This document shows positions 1 through 9,250 of a stretch of DNA of 46,186 nucleotides, in pieces. Under the pieces are notes generated by a model. It made no database searches. It had not been told where the DNA came from and saw nothing but the letters and a program-made list of their open reading frames with translations. Source of the DNA: Phytophthora quininea (lineage: Eukaryota; Oomycota; Peronosporomycetes; Peronosporales; Peronosporaceae). The translations under genes were made by a program, and so were the position numbers. Position 1 is the stretch's first letter; each line of letters starts with the position of its first letter. The DNA lies in the NCBI GenBank assembly GCA_011947345.1, contig JAAVTG010000364.1:1-46186 (forward strand), read 5' to 3'.

Positions 1-542
1 AGAGGGTGAAGGAGAAAATATTGCGTCAAGACATCCACTGAAAACTGATGCGAGTCTGCTTTTGCTGGCAACGAGGGGACAATTCCGTTTACGCTGTCCC
101 CCGCTGCTTTGTGGACGAACACAGCCGCAAGCATTCCTGAAATCTTGAGATCACCCTGCAGCACCATGGCTGCTATCACATGAGAACATTTCCAGCCGTT
201 GTGGACAAATATTTTGCAATTGAACGCGTATTTGACACGAATAGCTGCGATCTGTACACAACCATAAGAAACTTTTGTCGTTCAGAAGCCAGTCATTTCA
301 TAACAAGAAAGGAGCGTGCCAGGGTAGCTGTGAATTTGGCGTTGCGACTAATCCGTTTAGCTTTTCCAGGTGGGCTAGCCGCACACGATGAAGGGACAAG
401 AAATAGAGTTGCGTTGAACACAGTTGCGTCACGCGGCAGCTTGCCAACCAACGAGTTTAAGTACCTGTCATCGTACTGTCAGCTGAAAGCAGCCCTGCTC
501 TGGCTAGCGGTGTTCACAATTCCAGTGCCATCACAATACCAC
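1..542. other. No recognisable gene
   Basis: A 184-codon plus-strand open frame (180-734) crosses this stretch, but I see no family motif in it. Its 3' part overlaps a more convincing minus-strand reading, so I do not call it as a gene. No repeat or RNA gene was seen. Confidence 0.3.
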
Positions 543-965
543 TTACCTATTTATGATACAATCGATTTTGTCGTGGCTGTCGAGGTGCAGCAGGTATTTG
601 ACGCCAGGTTCTACACGCAACACGCGTGCAGTCCTGAGCCACTGCGGCTCCGTAACCGTGTTTGGACCGTAATACATGATATAGTCCCCAGCTACAATAC
701 TCTTTGGGCCAATCTGTTCGATGAGTTCAAGTAGCCATGGAGGTCGGTCTCCGTATACCGTTTCCATCCCAGAGATCCGCCGCTGGCGGTGTAGCTGGTG
801 TCTTTTCGGTTGTGTTAGTGAAGCAGTGCACCTATAGCTATTTTGGAGGCATAGTAAGATAATAATGTTGCAGAGTGCGAAACCAAAACCACTGAACCCG
901 CAGCATTGGCAGTAGATCGACAAACTGCGCATCCATGAATACTTTATCCATGCAATGCTTAACAC
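543..965 (-). CDS. Unrecognised ORF, possibly a retroelement or gene fragment
   Basis: This is an open minus-strand frame of 140 codons. The N-terminal half is hydrophobic and rich in Cys, and may simply be read-through. The C-terminal half, starting near the residues YGDRPPWLLELIEQIG, has a balanced composition and looks like real protein: it contains GDYIMYYGPN and a segment ending LLHLDSHDKIDCI. I cannot assign it to a family. It lies downstream, in the same orientation, of the PIF/Harbinger-like relic, but does not carry that family's catalytic motifs. It may be an exon or element scrap whose start is not at the first Met. Confidence 0.22.
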   Translation of the reverse strand: MLSIAWIKYSWMRSLSIYCQCCGFSGFGFALCNIIILLCLQNSYRCTASLTQPKRHQLHRQRRISGMETVYGDRPPWLLELIEQIGPKSIVAGDYIMYYGPNTVTEPQWLRTARVLRVEPGVKYLLHLDSHDKIDCIINR

Positions 966-1047
966 ATGTAGGTGCTAGCGAACCAATCAGCGCTGCTCAT
1001 TAATGTTACCTAAAACAACCATCAAATCATGGGTGCATTAGCCGTGG

Positions 1048-1590
1048 TCATGGTAAAGTAGGCCAGTCCACATCGAGGGTGCAGAAGACCCATACGAGGG
1101 CACTGCAGTTCAATGTTGGGCTGCTTTCGATTTTTCCTCCCAAGTTGCGGACGATCCGACCCTCATGAAAGTACAGCATATCCGAGAAGTTCTCCTGGAT
1201 ATGCTCCAAGACAAAGTAGAAATCGTTACAGAGCGCCGACGGGGCTCGCTCTAACATTGCTGCCATATAGATCCATCGATGAAGAAACATCGTTTCGTCT
1301 CATGCAGACAGCCAGCGCATCCAGAGTTGTCGAGCGAACACCCTCCTTCGTGATGATAGGGTCTGGGGTTTCATGTACCGCACAACAATCTGCAACTCAC
1401 TCGTGGTAAAGCGAAGCTGGTCCTTGGCTTTGGAGTCCGTCATGGCGAGGACATTCAGCCGAAACTATGGCATCAGAATACGATCTCTATACGAAAAAGG
1501 CGTGTCTGTCAATCGCTCGAGCTCAAGAAGCAGGAACAACCCTAGTTCTTCGTTTTCTACCACATGACGACGTGCGAGCGCCCATGTCTC
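1048..1590 (-). pseudogene. PIF/Harbinger (HARBI1)-like transposase relic
   Basis: Reading the minus strand across two stops and a frame change gives an ordered match to the N-terminal half of PIF/Harbinger DDE transposases. The pieces are a segment with LRFTTSELQIVVRYM (the helical start), then LERAPSALCNDFYFVLEHIQ followed by FSDMLYFHEGRIVRNL (the helix-turn-helix-like region), then SPTLNCSALVWVF. The last piece sits where the family has a Trp-Gly-Phe-Ile-Asp-Gly-Thr motif carrying the first catalytic Asp. The DG of that motif is destroyed here and nothing recognisable follows, so the DDE core is lost. The match rests on family memory and needs a profile search. The element is dead, and no terminal repeats were identified. 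Confidence 0.5.
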
Positions 1591-2092
1591 TAAGCCTCGG
1601 CGCCAAGATCGATCTTTGAGCGAAGGCTCGCGGTGCTGTCAAGGTCGACCATGTTGATTTGCATGGACATTTACTTTAGGCGTTGTCTGTTACAGGAGTA
1701 ACAAAACGCTGAAGTGCGACGGTATTTTTGCTACATACGTTTAGTTTGTTGGGGCTGCTGAAGCCACTATTCACCCAATGCTTTGATGGCGTTGAGCAAG
1801 TGTAAAGTCGTTTCTACAGACATCATCCAATCATGTTTGCTCGACGTTGGATGGCTGATCAGACATATCGAACGAGCATATTAGGAATTACATGGCTGTG
1901 GCCCTAGATGAGGCAGCTTTCATCAGCTCGGTGGCAACTGGTGGATAGGGGAAAATGCGGAGTGGATTGCGTCTGATTTGGGTTGGGTAATACAGTCGAT
2001 TGGGGCGACAGTCTGCAAAGAGAATGACTCGACAACACAGTACCCTGAAGGTTTCCCGTTTGAGGCTCTTCTTCACTTTGCTGTAGAGTGAA
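1591..2092. other. Intergenic or degenerate, nothing recognised
   Basis: Only short open frames lie here (for example 1888-2076 minus, 62 codons), none with a recognisable motif. It separates the PIF/Harbinger relic on the minus strand from the hAT relic on the plus strand. Confidence 0.3.
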
Positions 2093-2830
2093 AAAAATGG
2101 TTGATTTTTTTCTCTCGTATGATCATGTCGTCAAGGCAAAACTCGAGGCGGCTCAAGATGCTGAGAACAAAAGGCACCTCGCATGTCCAGCAAGCACCAA
2201 ATGGGGATTTTACCAACGCTGATTCGAGACTATTAAGGAATCGTATTTAATAATTACTGCCAAAGTCGCTGATCGAGAATATGTCATCAGTACTGCTGCA
2301 CAACGAACAAAACGAGCTGAAGTCAAAGCGTCAGTCAGTGATAATACTTTCCAACGAAGCTGAACGAGGACATTGCACTCCTGCAGCCGATTGATTAGTA
2401 CATCACGTTGTTTCAAAGCGATTTGGTTCCGATTCCGAAATTTTCCAGGCTTTTTATCCGCTTCCAACTAAGTTTTGAACCGTTCTCAGCTTCAGTAAAG
2501 CCGATTTGTTATACCTTTCTGATCGAGCAAAAGCCCCCTTTCACTGATCTAGGGAGTGGCTTATGGCTTTCCCAATCTCCTCGATCCACGGAGTCTTGGC
2601 GATGTGATGCTGGTAGAGTTTAAGCGCGACGTGGAAGACTTACTGTTTAGCTACCCGAATGCCGCTAAAACAAATTAGGACACACGCTGAAGACGCCAAT
2701 TCAATGATCGTGTGATAACACCGCTGCAAGCAGTATAACGAAGAATCCACAAAACGTTTGGATTTCAGGCATCTGGACGCTAGAGAACAATATTAGTTTT
2801 CAGTACTGCAATACAAATGATCTCGGCGTC
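2093..2830 (+). pseudogene. hAT transposase relic (C-terminal half)
   Basis: The plus strand carries the C-terminal half of a hAT-type transposase, with in-frame stops and at least two frame changes. Recognisable blocks in order are HLACPASTKWGFYQR then a stop then FETIKESYLIITAKVAD, followed by LNEDIALLQPID and TLFQSDLVPIPKFSRLF. After a frame change comes LDPRSLGDVMLVEFKRDVED, which includes the family's Leu-Leu-Asp-Pro-Arg block before the dimerisation region. The hATC dimerisation segment is unreadable beyond about 2700. The N-terminal BED finger and first catalytic Asp are absent. It differs in sequence from the hAT copies at 6.6-8.2 and 9.2-11.9 kb, so it is a third family. No TIRs were found. 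Confidence 0.55.
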
Positions 2831-2942
2831 ATGATCACCGGCAGCGCTACAGATGATCTGTGCTGGACGCTGAAGCGTCGTGGCTCAAATGCCGGGACCG
2901 ACATAGAGGCTATATTGCGAAGCACTCCAGAAGCTTCTATCT

Positions 2943-3257
2943 GTGGACATGCTGGCGGCATTCCCCATTCGGGAATGGGAACTCGCCACCGCCGCGCCGA
3001 GTGTACGTGGAGTCACCACGAGTGTCCACGAGGACGCTGCCAGTGTCCTTAAGGCTATCACCAGCATACTGGATACCTGTGAGGCCGAGGCAAATCTTGT
3101 CATCACCGTTGCCATGCGCAACTTGCTGGCCTCCTATTCTCATCGTCGGGAAGCGGCTAGGCAACAGCGCAATGCCCGGACCTGGGTTAGAAGTAGACTG
3201 TTTTATTGCTTCCGTTTCCCCATTTTACATTTTCTATTTTTACTGTCATATTGTTGA
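2943..3257 (+). CDS. Unrecognised ORF
   Basis: This is a 104-codon open frame beginning MDMLAAFPIREWE. The middle (ASVLKAITSILDTCEAEAN) looks like an amphipathic helix and the following LASYSHRREAARQQRNAR is basic. The C-terminus runs into a hydrophobic, Phe-rich read-through. Two other frames are also open here, so coding status is doubtful. It directly follows the hAT relic and may be element-derived. Confidence 0.15.
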   Translation: MDMLAAFPIREWELATAAPSVRGVTTSVHEDAASVLKAITSILDTCEAEANLVITVAMRNLLASYSHRREAARQQRNARTWVRSRLFYCFRFPILHFLFLLSYC

Positions 3258-3958
3258 AGGTTTTACGGTTGGTATAACTAGTGACATGTTCCCTGTCACA
3301 AAATGCCACCCTATCAAGCACGGTGGCTAATCAACAACTCGCTAGAGTTACTTGTCATGACGGACTTGCGTGTCGAAGCCGTCTCGATATTCAAATAGAG
3401 TTCGATTTCCTACCAACTAACCAACGCGCGAGTGTACGTCGGTAACGGCTTATTAGCCCGTTACATAACTAAACTTATGCTGAAAACGAGCGTTATACAT
3501 GTACATGGTTGTAGGTTCTGGTGCTGATAGTTGACAATAATCGTATGGGACATGCGGTCTGAAGACTTGTTTTGTTGATTTGCGTCCTCAAAGTTTTAGA
3601 GTCAGACGGTTACACATCAGCAACTGTTGTTGTCATCGGATAATATATTTCTCACTCTTGTGCTTGCCGTCACAAAAACCCTGATCAGCTTTGAAAGATG
3701 AGAGCTCTTAATACCATCAAATTCTACGTACGGACCGTGTCACCATCAATCCTGATAGGCAATCTATAATTTTAATTATTGTTTTATTTTTTAAAATAAA
3801 GTAATGACTTTAAAAATCCAATATTAAAAAATGGACTATAATTTTTATATTATCTCCTCCCTATCGCAGATGTTGGACAAGACAAGATAGACATGTTTCT
3901 TAACATGTTGTAAAACATGTTAAAACGTATGAAATGCATGCAGTCAGGCTAAAATGGA
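3258..3958. other. AT-rich non-coding stretch
   Basis: No gene was recognised. The core at about 3764-3860 is strongly A+T-rich with runs of A and T, unlike the surrounding sequence of roughly balanced composition. It ends next to the 24-bp palindrome at 3900. Confidence 0.4.
3900..3923. repeat. Perfect inverted repeat, 10-bp arms
   Basis: The arms TTAACATGTT and AACATGTTAA are exact reverse complements around a GTAA loop. It lies between the AT-rich block and the truncated end of the copia relic. It could be a transposon-end remnant or just a cruciform-prone palindrome. Confidence 0.7.
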
Positions 3959-3959
3959 A

Positions 3960-5663
3960 CAGTACAAAAAATCTGACAATCCCTGCTTTTTCGACGGCCA
4001 AGTTTACAAATTCCGTTCCTCCGTCAGACCACATCCAACAAATCGTAAACCTTCCTTCGTGCTCTAGGTGAAGAAGGAGCTCTTTTACTTTCTCATTTAC
4101 CTCCTACTTGTTCCGAAGGACGTACGCCATCGATTATTCTCAGGGCTTACTAACTCTCGGTTGTAGAGTACAAATTTTAGTTCACCCGATGGGGACTCTA
4201 CAATTCTATGTCCACTCCTTTTAACCGGTTAGCTTAGTATATTCGTTTTTGCGTAAAGAAATGGCTTTGTGTCCTTTGGTCTACTCAAATATAGTTTCAC
4301 AGTACCAATATGTGCCTTATTTTATTTAGACCCTCCTGTACGTGTAAATACATATCCATTATCGGGTTTGCTCTCTACTAGCTTGCTTGCTTCATTTGCC
4401 AGCCCAAAGATGCATCTTGAGTCCAGAACCCACGAATCAAATGTCAATCAATCGGTCTGACTCAATAAAGTTGGGCATAAAGATCTTACCGTGTCCTCCA
4501 GCTCCGTGGTTGCCTTATCAAATTTGTCAGCGTGCCCAGCGATCGCTTGATCATCGTCCGCGAGAGGCTGTCCTATCTCGACAGCCCCGACATTGGCCGA
4601 CACGTCTCTGGCCGCCGCGTTGAAGGATCACATCGGACTGTCAGTGTCCGTTGGTTCAAAATCGGAAGGGCGGATCCGGGCGACAGCTAATCGTCAAAGC
4701 TGGAAGGCGGTGGCGAGATTGAAACAGCTGGGCTCAGAGGCTGCTCAGCGTGGACCGTTTTGCAAGGAACTTCTTGCGGCAGACATTCAGCCAGGGGATC
4801 TCGTGCCTCTCTTTGGTGTTACCCTGGCCTTGTCTAGCCATCTTGGGCATTGGTTGAGCCTGTACTTGCAGCATCTTCGTGCTTGAGTAGCTCCAGATGC
4901 TCCGACGATAGTCGTGAGCGTCATGATCCATCTTCCTCTTAATGCAGACCGCCTTAAAGATTCCCTGGAGATCATTGGTCACTCCCGCATAATTGTGACA
5001 CTTCATGTGTCCTAAGTTTTGTGATGGTCATCACAGCCAAAAGCAGACGAAGTTTACCACTTACCAAGCGCTGATGCGCGTGATGCATGCAGCGCAGCAG
5101 GCGATCGCGCCTGCACGTAGTTCACTGGAACACCCGTTCCTTAACTCAGTACCGCTGCCGTGCTCTTGTTGATAGCCCACAACTTGACTCCAACCTTCTC
5201 CACGGCAAATTCTTCGGGCTTGAAGATAATAGCCGCGCAGAGGTGGACTAGAGCACGGCCAGGACCTCGACTAGCATCAGCTGAGACGGGGTCATGCCGG
5301 CTCCTAGCGCATCAGTCGAACAGCGGCTAACCTGTCCACAGACAACGCTAAGGTGGTAGAAAAGGTCGCTCAGATTCTTGGTCCAAGTTCACAATTTCTT
5401 CCAATCCCGTCACAAGTTGCACCACGCCGGACGCCATGTTTATGGTGTATTGACGCTCGACAGCGCTCCAAATCACGACGCCGGCTGGTCTCGCCCTGCT
5501 GTAAGCTCTTCGATAACATGCTGGTCGGACGGCGCCTTCAAGTGAACCAGGAATTTGGCCTTCCACGCCACGGAATGGTACCGGTTTCCCGGGAGCTTTT
5601 CGCCGTATTTCGGCTACTGGACAGAGCTCTTGTCAATGCTAGACTTGTCCATCGTACTTGAAA
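3960..5663 (-). pseudogene. Ty1/copia gag-protease-integrase relic, internally deleted
   Basis: Reading leftward on the minus strand gives an ordered copia polyprotein. A gag start with a Met lies near 5663 (MDKSSIDKSSVQ, stop, then HSVAWKAKFLVHLKAPSDQH). Two gag-like blocks follow, an NMASGVVQLVTGLEEIVNLD segment and a basic block at 4734-5006. The protease motif WVLDSRCIFGLANEASK sits at about 4385-4435, where copia has WVLDSG; the catalytic Gly is now Arg. NILS, stop, then PVKRSGHRIVESPSGELKF is the usual post-protease segment. Finally VNEKVKELLLHLEHEGRF and SDGGTEFVN (about 3970-4110) match the integrase core, including the second catalytic Asp. The GAG-pre-integrase and HHCC zinc region between protease and integrase is missing, and RT/RNase H are absent. 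There are several stops and frameshifts, so the copy is dead. Confidence 0.65.
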
Positions 5664-5731
5664 TGTTGGAATGAACTCGGAGGCAGAGGACGGAGACGCC
5701 CAGTAACTTGACTACCATTTCATCTGAAAAA

Positions 5732-6025
5732 TTACATGAGTTGTCTTTCCAGCTGTTCATGGATGTCGGTGAGCACACCAAGTTCACGTGCAATCTCGAC
5801 TCGATGGTAAATTATGTTGCACCTATAATGCAGCATCACTGACCGTGTATTGTCAAGCGTATTTTCTCCGTCTTCTGTGATGCAAACCCAGACTCCATGG
5901 CTTCGCTGAATGAGATGTTGGATGAGAGCAGGGGTGGCGAATACGGATTTTACTGACGGGAGTGTTTCCTCGAAAATGAATAATGCCCTGAATAACGGAA
6001 CACAAGCGATCTTGCTGCGCCGCAA
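5732..6025 (-). CDS. Unrecognised ORF between the copia relic and the hAT element
   Basis: This open minus-strand frame of 97 codons has a balanced composition. Its middle reads SVFATPALIQHLIQRSHG, followed by VWVCITEDGEN and HYRCNIIYHRVEIARELG. The reading has few rare residues and looks like genuine protein, but I do not recognise it. Its 5' end enters the terminal repeat of the hAT element at 6000, so the natural start may have been lost through insertion of that element. It could be part of a gene interrupted by the hAT. Confidence 0.28.
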   Translation of the reverse strand: MRRSKIACVPLFRALFIFEETLPSVKSVFATPALIQHLIQRSHGVWVCITEDGENTLDNTRSVMLHYRCNIIYHRVEIARELGVLTDIHEQLERQLM

Positions 6026-6466
6026 AGCGGCGCAGCCAGCCCGCCCCAGCTCCGTTTTAATTATTTCCTTTTCCTAAATGTACCGACAAAAATAACTTTA
6101 CAACCGATCTGTTGATGGTCACCTGTCTACGCTTTTTGGGTTCCATAAGAAAGGGTATACAGCCTGAACCGTCAGTGCCTAGAGCAATAGTGTGGTGTAG
6201 GATGTTGGAACTGGAGATGACAACCCTCGTCAAGCAAGTAACAACCGAAACCATAATAATTATGTTTTGGATCGTTTTTATAATATGTACATTCTAGATA
6301 CTTCTAATGGTGTTAGGAATTTTTCGAATTAGAACACTGTATCAGTATCTTGGACATCTCAGCCTGCTATTTACACTTATATATGTACTTACATAAGTGA
6401 GAATTTCAGCCAATTAGAACTCCGTATTTTGTGACTGACATGGCGACAGACACGCATTTTATTGTT
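6000..6466 (+). repeat. Left long TIR of the hAT element
   Basis: About 467 bp matching the reverse complement of 8445-8916 with scattered substitutions and small indels. It includes the outer hairpin, a run TCCGTTTTAATTA, the phrase AACCATAATAATTATG, and at its inner edge GACACGCATTTTATTGTT. It overlaps the end of the transposase reading at its inner side. Confidence 0.8.
6014..6036. repeat. Perfect GC-rich hairpin at the hAT terminus
   Basis: The arms GCTGCGCCGC and GCGGCGCAGC are exact reverse complements with an AAA loop. The same hairpin is intact at 33072-33094, partly degraded at the right TIR (about 8879-8903), and cut in its loop at 21643. Confidence 0.85.
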
Positions 6467-6589
6467 TAAGATGCAGCAGAAAATAGTTGGCGTCATGAAC
6501 ATTGAAAAATTAATAATTGCATGCACTCTGCTTAAACGGCATGGTAAAACCGCAGAGTAATCAGTTTTCCTACCGCACTCCATCAACTG

Positions 6590-8180
6590 TGTGAACGTCC
6601 CACAGAGGTTTGTTTGTGTGCAAAAATAATATCTTCTCCAACGTGTACAGCGTCGTTCAGTGACGCTTATGACCGAGTATAATCTGAGCGAGGCTAAAAA
6701 ACGCTCAACGATGATGGAAGTTGGGGAATTGATTCCAACAGCACGCACTTTTGCGCTCGCTTCCGCTGCAACTGTGCGTCAAAGAATTCTTTTCGCTCTC
6801 ATCCACGCTCTCGTCCCCAGCTTTCTCGAACGGCTGCAGTGCTGCTCGCTGGTTCCGGTTCAGTTTCGCCGTATTCCCTGTTAAAATCTTGGCATAGGTG
6901 GACTCAAAGTCTGGAAAATGAACAATCTTTGCCTGCGGCTCTACGACAGTACCAAATTGTGTAAGACTTTATCAATAACATATTGTAAGCATGAGAAACG
7001 TAAGCGCAGAAAGCCGGTTGCACCTCGATTAAGCCTTTCAGCCACATGCGCGCGTCGAGCGTGGTGATATCACGCGCCTGAACGCCTTGCTCACACTCTG
7101 CACGAGGCCAAGCTCCGCGAGCAGGTCACGGAGGTGCATCACTGTCCACACGCTGGGGAGGTGGTCAGCGATTTTGTCATCTTCGACTGGGAGGAACTTA
7201 GCGACTCGCAAGTAGTGCTCGAGCATCGCATAGGTCGAGCCCCAGCGAGTGTCTTGTCACAGAAAAGCCGTAGAGTAGTTTTGAATCGTTCATAGAAAAT
7301 CATAACGTTAGCAGAATTTACTGAAGTAACCATGTTGACCAAATCTACCGAAGGGTGGCAGCGTGGTTGAGCGACTTCATCTTTCGCCTGGATTTCAGCA
7401 AGGCCATCTCTGAAGTCGCGTAGATACGCTTGCACAGCTAAATTCAGCTGGTGGCTCGCACAGCCCACCAGCAGAATGCTTAAGCGAGTTGCTAGTAGCC
7501 TGTTTACGGTGCAATTATCGGCGACAGTCCCCTACATCCTTTCCGTAGTCTCTCTGTAGCGTAGTAGCCAGAATGGGCTAGTGTATCCGGGCACTATGGT
7601 CGTCATCCGTCTCCTTGATGAGATGATCCATAGAAAGGAGCGAAAAGGCTTTTTCTGTCCCACCTCGTAGCACGTAAAGACCGCGAGAAGTGCTTACAGC
7701 CGTTCGACCAGCCGTCGATGATGAGACCAAACTCGTCAGGCACTCGTCTTGATTTTGGTCTCAACACATAGTGTCACGTTCTCCGTCGCAGGACGCAACG
7801 TCTCACGGAATGCAAAGTATAGCTTTAGTGTAAAATAAGTTAGAATTTAAATAAAAACAAAAGCATGAAGCTCTTACCACCGAGCTGCCTTATTATCACG
7901 GAAGTTTAGAGGCATGCTACTAGTCAGATTCCAGTCTATCCACCCGTACATGTCCCGGGCACGCTAATGAACCCACGCATCGAGAGTTCCTCTTCCATCG
8001 TCTGCGTCACGCATGACCTCCAGGCAATTCGTTTGCTGAGTTCGTACGTGTTGGATCAGGTTGCTGTAGCCGAGACATGGTGATTGACGGCGAACTGTCC
8101 CCCAAGGACACCGGAAAAGACCTTCAACGGCTTCATCAAAAGCGTCCTCTACGTTTGTAAAGAAAAACGTTGGCACCTTT
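6590..8180 (-). pseudogene. hAT transposase, degenerate (BED finger to hATC)
   Basis: Read leftward from about 8180, the blocks are collinear with a hAT transposase. A BED-finger-like region (LGYSNLIQHVRTQQTN, with FRCPWG before it) comes first, then GTLDAWVH and RDMYGWIDWNLTSSMPLNF at 7920-7990. Near 7500-7740 are the catalytic-core pieces around the residues LLSMDHLIKETDDDHSA. At about 7410-7470 is GCASHQLNLAVQAYLRDFRD, the family's Cys-x2-His motif, and YLRVAKFLPVEDDKIADHLP follows in a shifted frame at 7150-7210. Near 6690 SIIVERF and a shifted SLAR stand for the hATC motif (T-S-x2-C-E-R-x-F-S). There are multiple stops and frameshifts, and the second Cys of the BED finger appears lost. 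It cannot encode an active enzyme as it stands. Confidence 0.65.
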
Positions 8181-8444
8181 GGCGTTGAAGTATTGCTGTG
8201 CTTCCACGACAGAAGTTGGCGAATGAACTCGGAGAGAACATAGCAAAACGAAAGCTCTAAAGGCCACCCAAAGAAGGGCCAGCAGAGAAGTAAGTGTTTT
8301 GAGATATATGTCTAAACTAGTATCGAGGAGGACGCTGTGCACACGAAGACCATCGTCTATCGCGAGGTCTTCACCACTCGCCGGGGCTTCTAACTGCGAT
8401 AATACATGTCTACCTTTGCAATTGAAAACTTCGCCTGCATCTCC

Positions 8445-8916
8445 AACAATAAAATGCGTGTCTGTCGCCATGTCAGTCACAAAATACGGAGTTCTAATTG
8501 GCTGAAATTCTCACTTATGTAAGTACATATATAAGTGTAAATAGCAGGCTGAGATGTCCAAGATACTGATACAGTGTTCTAATTCGAAAAATTCCTAACA
8601 CCATTAGAAGTATCTAGAATGTACATATTATAAAAACGATCCAAAACATAATTATTATGGTTTCGGTTGTTACTTGCTCGATGAGGGTTGCCATCTGCGG
8701 TTCCAACATCCAGCAACACGCTATCGCCTCCATGCACTGGCGGTTCACGCTATACAGCATTTCTTACGGAGCCTGAACAGGCAAAAGCATGTGACCAACG
8801 ACAGATCGGTCGCGAAGTTATTTTTGATCAGTACATTTAGGAAAAGGGAAAATAATCAAAACGGAGCTAGGGCGAGCTGGCTGCGCCGCTTTGCAGTGCA
8901 GCGAGAACGCTTGTGT
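8445..8916 (-). repeat. Right long TIR of the hAT element
   Basis: This is the reverse complement of the left TIR. The central part (about 8690-8800) differs more from the left copy than the rest does, and the terminal hairpin has lost several pairs (CTTTGCAGTGCAG in place of the palindromic arm). A 114-codon minus frame at 8136-8480 begins inside it and may be the original 5' region of the transposase. Confidence 0.78.
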
Positions 8917-9250
8917 AATATAAGTTGAATGGACGCTGGTTCTGCGGCACAATCTGGCCCGCTACGTTTCTGGGATAGGAGAGTAGCATATAGTCCAGTC
9001 CCAACAAGGATTAATGTCAAGGGTGATCACTAACGGTAATACCGGTACCAAACCGGTATAGATATGAACCCTCTTAAACCTTCAACGTCAACGATGGTCA
9101 CTACCAGTACGGTATTGCTTCTTTGCGTCCATCCTAGTTTGTTTGTATCTGCCAGCAGTGTTGGCCGCCCTTGGTCTTTCGAAACCGTGGCTTAAGGAAA
9201 AGCCAAGCAAACGTCACGGATTAAACCAATAAAACCAGGTTTTACTGTGG
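8917..9250. other. Spacer between two hAT relics
   Basis: No gene was seen. A short symmetrical motif lies at about 9041-9060, where TACCGGTA is followed by CCAAACCGGTA. It may be a remnant of another element end. Confidence 0.3.

Larger units (their letters stand above)
6000..8916 (-). mobile_element. hAT-type DNA transposon with ~470-bp terminal inverted repeats
   Basis: The element is bounded by two long, well-conserved inverted repeats (6000-6466 and 8445-8916) and contains a decayed hAT transposase on the minus strand. Total length is about 2.9 kb. The outermost shared bases are ACACAAGCG. Just inside is the GC hairpin at 6014-6036, degenerate in the right copy. No 8-bp target duplication is visible outside the repeats, so the boundaries could be a few bases off. 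hAT elements usually have TIRs of 10-30 bp, so repeats this long are atypical. End fragments of the same family recur at 21551-21643 and 33066-33415. Confidence 0.72.

Noticed and set aside
180..734. 184-codon plus-strand ORF
   Set aside because: No motif and partly opposite a more protein-like minus-strand reading. Coding status could not be supported.
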